Of a stretch of DNA of 64,000 nt, positions 57,000-64,000 are shown one piece after another; the first letter of the stretch is position 1; each line of letters starts with the position of its first letter. Location of the stretch: contig CAVRDP010000006.1 in the NCBI GenBank assembly GCA_963719885.1, positions 124,001-188,000 of the forward strand, read 5' to 3'. Below the pieces are notes generated by a model. The model worked only from the letters and a program-made list of their open reading frames with translations, was not told the DNA's origin and searched no databases. Made by a program: the position numbers and the translations under genes. Origin of the DNA: JANXQG01 sp963719885. GTDB lineage: Bacteria; Planctomycetota; Planctomycetia; Pirellulales; Thermoguttaceae.

Positions 57000-57031
57000 A
57001 ACGAATTTTTCCCCATACGGAGGATCTGCCC

Positions 57032-57241
57032 ATGCCATGCCGGCACTTGCACGAACTTTACGAGATTTGCAGCACCCACAATCTGAAGCTCAGTAGTTCG
57101 GACCTGATTCGCATCGTCTGCCCCGCCTGCGGAGTGGCGGACGAATGCCCCTCGGTCTTGCTCGCGGAGTACGACAGCCGGCATCCCGAGGAAAGCGGGC
57201 CGGTGCAGCCGCCGGGCGAGAAGGCATTGCCAGGTTCGTAG
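57032..57241 (+). CDS. Small conserved Planctomycete-type zinc protein
   Basis: ATG 57032 with GGAGG 8 bases upstream. The 69-residue product reads MPCRHLHELYEICSTHNLKL and then IRIVCPACGVADECPSVLLA, with Cys residues able to bind zinc. It resembles the short proteins commonly sited beside holB in Planctomycetes (recollection, not verified). Function unknown. Confidence 0.6.
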   Translation: MPCRHLHELYEICSTHNLKLSSSDLIRIVCPACGVADECPSVLLAEYDSRHPEESGPVQPPGEKALPGS

Positions 57242-57244
57242 AGC

Positions 57245-57351
57245 AGTGTCTCAGAAAGTTCGTTACCTGTAGGGAACGCCCTCCGCGGCGTTCGGCCCTG
57301 AATGGAACGGCACGGAGTCCGTTCCCTACAGAACGCTATTTACGAGACACT
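57245..57351. repeat. 107-bp nested palindromic element
   Basis: Outer arms AGTGTCTC/GAGACACT (57245-57252 and 57344-57351) and inner arms TGTAGGGAACG/CGTTCCCTACA (57268-57278 and 57320-57330), with CCTCCGCGGCG and CACGGAGTCC between. This GGAACGCCCTCCGCGGCGTTC type is a dispersed Planctomycete repeat. The remainder of 57352-57689 holds no recognised gene. Confidence 0.75.
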
Positions 57352-57689
57352 ACACCAGAATGGGCATGTATTTTACTCATCCTCCGGATCTACATCCGTT
57401 CTAGTCGTCAATCTTTTCTCAATCTGCTCATTTTGTAGGCAGACGGTGGGGGAAAATAATCTGAACTAACGAAAGAAAAATATCGTCCTAACCCTTGACA
57501 AACATGCAGATCCGTGGATAATAGATGGTTTACTTTTACGACACGATCCTGCCCAGAAAGGGTTGAGTCCATCCCCCAGGCCATTCCTGGTGTGGTGGAA
57601 TCTGAGCCAGCCGACGATTCCGGCGTGAATGGAACGCACCATTCCTGGCTGGGAAATCGAGACGAGTAGTTATTGGGAGTTTTATTTCG

Positions 57690-57902
57690 ATGCGGAATGT
57701 ATTTGAAGCGATTTTGGAGTGTGGCCACGACGAAGACTTTAACCCCGTCGAGAGTGCGGAGTTTTGCCGGACGGACGCGCCTGCCGGATCCAAAGCGAAA
57801 ATTGAGATGTTGGCCGAACGCGTGTTGCGCGGCATGCCCTTGTGGCATGCCGAAGATCGCACCGATTACAGCGGTCTGACCGGTAACCGCCCACGCGCCT
57901 AG
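57690..57902 (+). CDS. Small conserved hypothetical protein
   Basis: ATG 57690; 70 residues: MRNVFEAILECGHDEDFNPV, AGSKAKIEMLAERVLRGMPL, then WHAEDRTDYSGLTG. The pattern ...KIExLxxRVxxGxPLWHxxDRxDY is recalled as a short conserved Planctomycete family. It has no known function. A leader of about 200 bases precedes it. Confidence 0.6.
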   Translation: MRNVFEAILECGHDEDFNPVESAEFCRTDAPAGSKAKIEMLAERVLRGMPLWHAEDRTDYSGLTGNRPRA

Positions 57903-57982
57903 TCGATAGGGATTCGGAACCAATCTTACGATCGCCCATTTCACGCTCGAAGGCCCGGATGCCTTCGAGCTTTTTTTTGCGC

Positions 57983-59515
57983 TCATATCACGTCCTCCGG
58001 CAGCACCGGATTCTCTGCGGCTAACGCTGCCTCTGCCGATTTTTCGGCGGTCATTGCTTGATGGCGGCTGTCGAGGTGGCGGAGTTCGAAGAGGAGGCAC
58101 GCGCCGGTTATCAACGACGACACTCCGTCGGAGATCGGCAGGGCCATCCACACACCGTCGAGTTGGAAGAACTTCGGCAGGATCAAGACCAAGGGGATGA
58201 GCAAAAAAACCTGCCGCGAAAGCATCAGCAGCGTGGCTTCCCGCGGCTTGCCCGTGGCCTGGAAATAACTGGCGCTGACGACCTGGAAACCGACCAAGGG
58301 CGACAACAGGAAGGACACTCGCATGGCATGCACGCCCAAGGCGATCAATTCCGAGCGGTTGGCGGTTTCGGCGTTGATGAACAGTTTCATCCACGGTCCT
58401 GGAACGACCATCGCAACGACAAAACCCAGGACCGTCAAGGTTGAAGCATAAAGGATACCGGTCAAGAGGGCCTGTTTCACCCGATCGAATCGCTTGGCGC
58501 CGTAGTTGAACCCGACGATCGGCTGCGTGCCCTGGTTGATTCCGTAGACCGGCATATTAGCCAGCATGAAGAGCGCGTAAATGCTGCCCCAGACGGCAAT
58601 TGCCCCGTCCCCATATTCCGCTTGCCCGTATTTTCCCGCCTGATAGTTCACAATGCCGAACATCAGGGCGCCGAATAGCTGCATGAGGAACATCGGCGAG
58701 CCGATCAGCAGGATCCTGCCGCACGTCGGGCCGTGGAAGCGGAAGGTACCGCCAGTGCAGACGCACCAGGCTCTTGCCGCGGAGAAAGTAGGCCAGCACC
58801 CACACGGCGGACACGCCTTGGGCGATTGCCGTGGCCAGCGCCGCGCCGCGCATCCCCCAATGGAATTTGAAGAGGAACAGCCAAGCCAGAAAGAAGTTCA
58901 GGAACACGCCGATCAAGAGCGTCCACATCGCCGTGTGGGCGTTGCCCTCGGCGCGGATCACGGCATTGAGCCCAAAGCCGAACAACTGAAAACCGGTGGC
59001 GAAGATGAGGATTTGCAGGTACTCATGCGTGTAACGGAATACGTCGCCCGAGATCCCCAGGGCATGCAAGACCGGGGCCAACATTGCCTGCCCCACGACC
59101 GTGAGAAGAACGGAAAAGACCAAGAGCAACAGCGCCGCGTTGCCTAGGACCTGCTCGGCCTCGTCCTTCTTCTTTTCTCCCAGCTTGATCGAGACCTGTG
59201 CCGCGGCGCCAAAACCAACCAGCATCGCCGCGGCCAGGAGAACGAGCATATAGGGAAAAGCCAGGGTGATGCCCGCCAGGGCGTCGGGATTCAACGCCAT
59301 GCCCACAAAGGCACGATCCACGGCATAATACGCGCCTTGCGTCATCATTCCCACCATGGCCGGAAGGGACAGACGGAGCAACAGACGCGGAATGGTTTCT
59401 TCGGCAAGGCGGCGGGTTCGCTCGGATTGAGGGGACGGTCTGCCTTTGCACCGTCAGTCAAAGGCGATTCGTACGGGTTCCGATGGATTCCCTGCGGTTG
59501 AGGAGATGATTGCAC
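57983..59515 (-). CDS. MATE-family multidrug/Na+ antiporter (two frameshifts)
   Basis: A GTG at 59515 gives the N-terminus MQSSPQPQGIHRNPYESPL, whose NPYESP is a frequent Planctomycete start motif. Sense shifts near 59400 into ETIPRLLLRLSLPAMVGMMT and continues through 12 membrane spans (VGFGAAAQVSIKLGEKKKDE, GFGLNAVIRAEGNAHTAMWT, then after a second shift near 58725 GINQGTQPIVGFNYGAKRFD and SASYFQATGKPREATLLMLS). QxxxGFxYGA- and FxQAxGKP-type motifs are those of the MATE family. It would export cationic compounds in exchange for Na+ or H+. Confidence 0.82.
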
Positions 59516-59751
59516 GTAAACTCTTGCGAATTGGATTTATCTGGGACGAAGAAGACTCATGCGAGCCCTATAAGTGTATCAAGTGATCGCCGATGGGTAA
59601 GGTCCAGTTAGAGAAGAACGAAAAGAGGCAGTTTGAAAAATATAGGCAATTTCAAGAATTTACAAATTGATCTTGGAGAACAAACTTCCTTGGGCTACAA
59701 GAGAGTCCGAATACCGCAATTTCCCTGCTATACACGTCGGAGACCCTACCG

Positions 59752-60788
59752 ATGGCGATGTTTCCAACCCATATCAAGTGCAGCACACTCGCTGGCATCG
59801 GCTGCGGGACCGTGGCCTCACCTCGGATACGGCGTGCCGCTGACGACCAGCGTTGTCGGGGCAGGCCTATGCAGTGTCGGTGGCATCTTGCCCGATATCG
59901 ATAGCGGGCCGGGCATTCCCCTGCGGGAAATCACGACCTTCCTGGCCTCGGTCGTGCCCACGATGCTCATCACCCGGCTGCTCTCGTACAATTTCACCCA
60001 GGAAACGCTGATCCTTGCCGGGGCCGTCATCTATCTGGCCATTCGTTTCGGCTTGTCGCATTTTCTCCGTCATTACACGGTCCATCGCGGCATGTTCCAT
60101 AGTTTTCCCTCGATGGCCATCTTCGGCGAGTTGACTTATTTGCTATTCTACGGCGAAAGCATGTTCGTGCGCCTGTTCATGGTGGCAGCGGTCTGCCTGG
60201 GCTTTTTTATTCACCTCCTGCTGGATGAAATCTATAGCGTCGAATGGGACGGCCGGCCGCACCTGAAGACGTTCGTTCGGCACGGCCATGAAATTCGTCG
60301 GTCCTGAATGGTGGCCCAACTTCGCCTGCTATGCCAAGCTCGCGGTGCTGACGTTCCTGGTGATGAACGATCCCAGCGTGATTCATCAGATCTATACCGG
60401 CCAGGGGCAGGAAGTAGCGAAGAATCTCGGCCAGACCGTCAAGGAAGAATTTGATTCGGCGATGGCCAAGACGCATTCCAAGTCGTCGGGCGACGTGGCC
60501 CCCATGGCCCTGATTCCTGCCGGCCCAGCCGGCGGGTCGAGGTCTGGCCCGACCGTTTCGGCAAACTCCGCCACGGTTCCGCCGCCGTCGTTCGCCTGGC
60601 CAGCGGCTTCCACAGTACCATCATCCAACCCATCGTTGGTAGCCCCACAACCGGTCGCGGCAGGGCCGACGGCCAATTGGTCGGTTCCCGCCGACCCGCC
60701 GAGTGGCCGCCGGACGTTCAGGGCCGGTTCCGCGACAGGCAGCGCTGCTCCCAGTCAGCAAACGTCCGGCGGACGGTTCTGGCAATAA
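59752..60788 (+). CDS. DUF457/YdjM-like membrane protein with extended C-terminus (two frameshifts)
   Basis: ATG 59752 gives MAMFPTHIKCSTLAGIGCGT, and sense shifts frame near 59815 to GYGVPLTTSVVGAGLCSVGG. The conserved core ILPDIDSGPGIPLREITTFL, HYTVHRGMFHSFPSMAIFGE and GFFIHLLLDEIYSVEW carries the Asp/His residues of this metal-dependent membrane hydrolase family. A second shift near 60285 leads to the soluble C-terminus (MKFVGPEWWPNFACYAKLAV, then a Ser/Ala/Pro-rich tail to 60788). The role is unknown. Confidence 0.72.
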
Positions 60789-60902
60789 GGCATGCCACCG
60801 CGCAGGGGGCCCCTTGACGCCGTCCCAAAATTGGGGCACCATAATAGGTTGCTCTGGGTGTCCATCCCTTGTTCAGGTTCTCGCGAAGGAAGATCCACTC
60901 CT

Positions 60903-62042
60903 ATGCCGCTGGCGAAGAAAGACATTGTCGCATATTTCACGGAACGCTTTGGACAAGCCCCCGCGCTTGTCGTGCGGGCACCGGGGCGAGTCAACCTGAT
61001 CGGCGAGCACACCGATTACAACGACGGCTTCGTGCTGCCGCTGGCCATCGATCGGGCGGTCTGGATCGCCCTGCGGCCGCGCAGCGATTGCCGCGTGAAT
61101 GTTTACTCGATCGACTACCACGAGGTCCGCGAGTTCGACGTTGCCGGGCTGAAGCACGAGAAGGCCGGCTGGATCGAGTACCTCAAGGGCGTCGCCTGGT
61201 GCCTGCAAGATGCCGGCATGAATCTCCGGGGCTGGGAAGGCGTGCTGGCCGGCGACGTGCCGTTGGGGGCGGGGCTTTCCTCCTCGGCCGCGCTGGAGAT
61301 GGCCACCGCCCGGGCCTTTGCCGCCGTGAGCGGCATCGCCTGGGACGCCGTGGCCCAGGCCAAGCTCGGGCAGCGGTCGGAAAACAAGTGGATCGGCGTG
61401 AACTGCGGCATCATGGACCAGTTGATCTCTTCGACCGGCCGCGCGGGCCATGCCATGCTTATCGATTGCCGCTCGCTGGAATTGCAGCCGGCGCCGCTGC
61501 CTGCGGGCGTGGCGGTCGTGGTCCTCGATACGGCGACGCGTCGCGGGCTGGTCGATTCGGCCTACAACGAGCGACGTTCGCAGTGTGAAGCGGCGGCCGC
61601 CTTCTTCCAGGTCCGCGCCCTGCGCGACGTGACCGTAGCCATGCTCGAAGGCCTCGACGGGCAATTGGACGCCACGACCGAGCGCCGTGCGCGGCACGTG
61701 ATCACCGAGGACGATCGGACCGTGCGGGCGGTGGAAGCCATGCGCCGCGGCAACATCGCCATGCTGGGCCGGCTGATGAACGAGAGCCACGCGAGCCTGC
61801 GCGACGACTACGAGGTTTCCAGCGACGCCTTGAACGTCATGGTCGAGGCGGCCCAGGCCCACAAGGCATGCTACGGTGCGCGGATGACCGGGGCCGGCTT
61901 CGGCGGCTGCGCCGTGGCGATCGTGCGGGCCGACGCGGGCGATGATTTCGTGGCTGCCACGTCGCGTGCCTATCAGGCCAAGACCGGCAACCAGCCGGCC
62001 GTGTATGTCTGCAGCGCGACCGACGGTGCCGCGGTGGTGTAA
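60903..62042 (+). CDS. galK: Galactokinase
   Basis: ATG 60903 gives MPLAKKDIVAYFTERFGQAP; the open frame extends upstream but lacks family sequence there. GHMP-kinase motifs are all present: GRVNLIGEHTDYNDGFVLP (galactose-binding signature), PLGAGLSSSAALEMATA (ATP loop), catalytic-base region GVNCGIMDQLIS, and MTGAGFGGCAVAIV. The product, 379 residues, phosphorylates galactose to galactose-1-phosphate. No other Leloir gene is adjacent; the alpha-galactosidase at 48939 may supply galactose. Confidence 0.93.
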   Translation: MPLAKKDIVAYFTERFGQAPALVVRAPGRVNLIGEHTDYNDGFVLPLAIDRAVWIALRPRSDCRVNVYSIDYHEVREFDVAGLKHEKAGWIEYLKGVAWCLQDAGMNLRGWEGVLAGDVPLGAGLSSSAALEMATARAFAAVSGIAWDAVAQAKLGQRSENKWIGVNCGIMDQLISSTGRAGHAMLIDCRSLELQPAPLPAGVAVVVLDTATRRGLVDSAYNERRSQCEAAAAFFQVRALRDVTVAMLEGLDGQLDATTERRARHVITEDDRTVRAVEAMRRGNIAMLGRLMNESHASLRDDYEVSSDALNVMVEAAQAHKACYGARMTGAGFGGCAVAIVRADAGDDFVAATSRAYQAKTGNQPAVYVCSATDGAAVV

Positions 62043-62073
62043 GGGGCTGCCGGAAAGTCCGCGGCAACACGCA

Positions 62074-62153
62074 TGGAAGCCCGACGTGCAAGCGAGGAAT
62101 ACCCGTGGATAGCTGGAAGAACGCATTCCTCGCTTGCGCGTCGGGCTTCCATA
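62074..62153. repeat. 80-bp REP-type palindrome overlapping the start of the SPASM-like gene
   Basis: Arms at 62074-62101 and 62126-62153 are inverse complements with one mismatch (ATGGAAGCCCGACG and CGTCGGGCTTCCAT at the outer ends). It covers the first codons of the frame starting at 62105. Confidence 0.8.
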
Positions 62154-63066
62154 CACTCTTCGAGCGTCTCGGCCTTGCCGAGAAACCGGCCCCGCCGCCG
62201 CAAGCGGCTGACATTCCGCTGGCCGATCCCCAGCAACTGAGTCCGATCTTCCCGCGGCTGGCCGCTTGGGGCGTGAAGCAGATTCATTTCATCGTTGGCG
62301 ACGATCCGGACGCCGACGACCTCGTGGAAGCCGTGCGCCAAGCGGTACAGCTCGGCATGCACGTCAGCGTCCGCGGCCGGGCAAGCGATCTGGCTGCGCA
62401 GCAAATTCCTCTCCGATCTGGCCGCCGCCGGGGTCCGCGAGATCGAATTCCCGTTCCTCTCGGCAATCGGCGAGGTCCATGACGCCTTGGCCGGCGGAGG
62501 CGACTATCGCTGCGCCCTCGGGGCGATGGAGGCGTTGGCAAACCTCAAGCTGCCGTTGGCCGCCCAGATCGTTTTGGTGCCTTCCACGTGGAAAACGATC
62601 GACCGGACACTGCAACTGTTGGACGACCACCGCGTGCGCGAAGTACGTTTCTTCGCCATCGCCTGTCGTGACGACGAGCCGTCGAGTTGGGCCATCTCGG
62701 CCAGCGAGTTGGTTGCCGCCGCGCGTTGGATCGAGCAATCGGGCCTGAGTCATTTCCACTTCACCTGGTATCCGCCGCTGAAATTTGATCCCTGCGCGGA
62801 CCTTGGCCCAGCAGGTCCGTCGTGGGCCACGGGCCGGCGCGGATGCCGTGCGCATCGAGCCCGACGGCCGCGTGCTTCCGTCCATGGGTGCGGCGGTTTC
62901 CGGCGGCAACATACTCCAGGCGGATTGGAAGCCGATCGCCCGCAGCGCGGTCTTTCGGGCCTGGAAGCGGCGGCAAAAGGCGGCCCTGCGTTGTGCCGAG
63001 TGTCCGGGCCTGGCGGTTTGTGCGGGAGGGTGCTTGCGCGAGGCGGGGAATTGGACGGAAGGGTGA
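62105..63066 (+). CDS. SPASM/radical-SAM-like protein lacking the N-terminal Fe-S motif (two frameshifts)
   Basis: The frame LADPQQLSPIFPRLAAWGVK QIHF is the start of a barrel (given in two parts), followed after a slip near 62400 by FLSDLAAAGVREIEFPFLSA and VPSTWKTIDRTLQLLDDHRV. A further slip near 62790 leads to VRIEPDGRVLPSMGAAVSGG and RCAECPGLAVCAGGCLREAG, a SPASM-type Cys-rich Fe-S tail. The radical-SAM CxxxCxxC motif expected at the N-terminus is not present; that end is occupied by the REP palindrome. Start uncertain. It could be a radical-SAM relative lacking its cluster or a 5'-damaged gene. Confidence 0.6.
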
Positions 63067-63210
63067 CAGGATGCACCGGCGTTGCAGAGAGCAGCAACGA
63101 GGGCATTGATTGACGGTTTCCCCTCACTTACAATCGGTCCACTTCGTTAACAAAAGCGGGGTGCAGATGTTGTATCCTAATTGTCTGAGAACCGACCGAG
63201 AGAGTCAAGC

Positions 63211-63420
63211 ATGTCGAATCGAATGATTGCTTACTTGTTGGGTATTGCGATGGTGGGGTTGTTCTGGTTGGAGGAGGCACAAATCCTTAGCCCGCCCTTC
63301 TTCTACGTTGCGATCGGGGTCGGCGTTATTGGGTGGATATTTGCTATTCTGCCTAAGTCACAGTTGTCCACGAAAGAAAAGCAAGAGCATCCGGGGGTTG
63401 GGGAAGAATCGGACAAGTGA
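63211..63420 (+). CDS. Small two-span membrane protein
   Basis: From ATG 63211 the 69-residue frame reads MSNRMIAYLLGIAMVGLFWL (span 1), PPFFYVAIGVGVIGWIFAIL (span 2) and a Lys/Glu-rich tail (STKEKQEHPGVGEESDK). No homologue was recognised. The TTG at 63181 would add 10 residues and is less likely. Confidence 0.5.
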   Translation: MSNRMIAYLLGIAMVGLFWLEEAQILSPPFFYVAIGVGVIGWIFAILPKSQLSTKEKQEHPGVGEESDK

Positions 63421-63668
63421 GGTGAGAACTTTTTTGGGTAATAGACATTTGCCAGACTAGCAGCCGGGACGCTTCGCCCGCAGCTTTCGGGCAAGTCGCC
63501 TCCCAATTTGGTTTTTTCCCATATATGAACTACTAATCCGGGCAAATATTTTCTGAATCGTGTATGACGGAAGCCCAATTCGGCTCCGCAATGTAGCCAT
63601 TTCAGGGGCCTTCTGGCTTGCCAAGAACCCCCGCCAAGGTCAGAATGTTGGCAGGGAGGTCAATGCCA

Positions 63669-64000
63669 ATGGAAATGCAAAGATGTCCACATTGTAGTAC
63701 ACGGGTCGTGATAACCGTCGAAGGCGATTGCCCAAGTTGCCGACAGCCTTTTGATAGTCCGCCCAAAAGCCCGTGCCTTCCTGCGGGGGAAACGCATAAC
63801 AAGGGCAAGATGTGGCGGCCCCAATTCTCTCGGCAGCAACTTCTTGTCGGAGTCACGTTGTTGGCTTGCGTCTTGGCTGGTGTAATGTGGTACTGGTATA
63901 AAATGTGGGTCTGGTATAACGTACCCGTTATCCTGACGACCGACGATAAATTAGCCAGCTACGACCGTAGGACAGTTACTCTAAGTGGAATATTTGAGTC
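63669..64000 (+). CDS. Zinc-ribbon membrane protein, 3' end outside window
   Basis: From ATG 63669 (GGGAGG 9 bases upstream; in-frame ATGs at 63663 and 63675) the frame reads MEMQRCPHCSTRVVITVEGD CPSCRQPF (given in two parts), a four-Cys ribbon, then a membrane span (LLVGVTLLACVLAGVMWYWY) and an outer part YNVPVILTTDDKLASYDRRT reaching the window edge. This zinc-ribbon plus membrane span layout is frequent in Planctomycete hypothetical proteins. Confidence 0.6.
   Translation, partial: MEMQRCPHCSTRVVITVEGDCPSCRQPFDSPPKSPCLPAGETHNKGKMWRPQFSRQQLLVGVTLLACVLAGVMWYWYKMWVWYNVPVILTTDDKLASYDRRTVTLSGIFE

Noticed and set aside
60814..60845. galK promoter TTGACG...CATAAT
   Set aside because: The spacing of 20 bases is too long for a sigma-70 promoter.

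Overview
The window looks like a Planctomycetota chromosome (Pirellulales-like), GC-rich, with long multidomain secreted proteins. Pointers are a BlaI/M56 sensor pair fused to carboxypeptidase-regulatory and leucine-rich repeats, 3-keto-disaccharide-hydrolase-like and PQQ-propeller secreted proteins, an NPYxSP-type N-terminus, small conserved zinc-ribbon proteins, and many families of short palindromic repeats. This placement is an inference from gene content; no rRNA is present.

Layout. 1-12.9 kb (minus strand): a secreted hypothetical gene, then a BlaI-type repressor followed by one enormous M56/BlaR1-like receptor gene (about 2,960 residues when reconstructed) that carries two blocks of 24-residue LRRs between carboxypeptidase-regulatory modules. 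An ISKra4-family element (1,753 bp, 8-bp target duplication) splits it. 13-19 kb: a RAYT transposase remnant, an MFS/HlyD/TolC efflux operon whose tolC is truncated at an RT-less group II intron. 19-29.5 kb: Hpt protein, a giant SGNH-hydrolase/glycosidase-like secreted protein, ligA, a cupin, murD, an HNH pair, and an antitoxin with a broken vapC. 29.7-32.3 kb: a TPR gene split by a second ISKra4 copy. 32.3-39.5 kb: uvrA (with four short repeats built into its reading frame), a MoeB/ThiF protein, and a GAF-SpoIIE phosphatase. 39.5-46 kb: tRNA-Leu(GAG) and a 6.3-kb island bounded by 90-bp direct repeats, with a GH43-like/esterase fusion, a propeller protein and small proteins, but no visible integrase. 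46-53.7 kb: secreted sugar-related proteins, a Phd/VapC toxin-antitoxin pair, an alpha-galactosidase and an outer-membrane efflux protein. 53.8-64 kb: an ISAzo13-family element, tmk and holB, a MATE transporter, a DUF457/YdjM-like membrane protein, galK, a SPASM-like protein and small zinc-ribbon proteins.

Functionally the window mixes housekeeping (NAD-dependent ligase, MurD, UvrA, thymidylate kinase, DNA polymerase III delta prime) with carbohydrate use (alpha-galactosidase, galactokinase, GH43-like/esterase, sugar-binding proteins) and cell-surface sensing (BlaI plus the giant receptor).

Caution: about twenty genes show single-base reading-frame breaks, including genes that must be functional (ligA, murD, tmk). 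Most of these are probably assembly indels, so frameshifted genes are given here as whole spans with the break positions stated.
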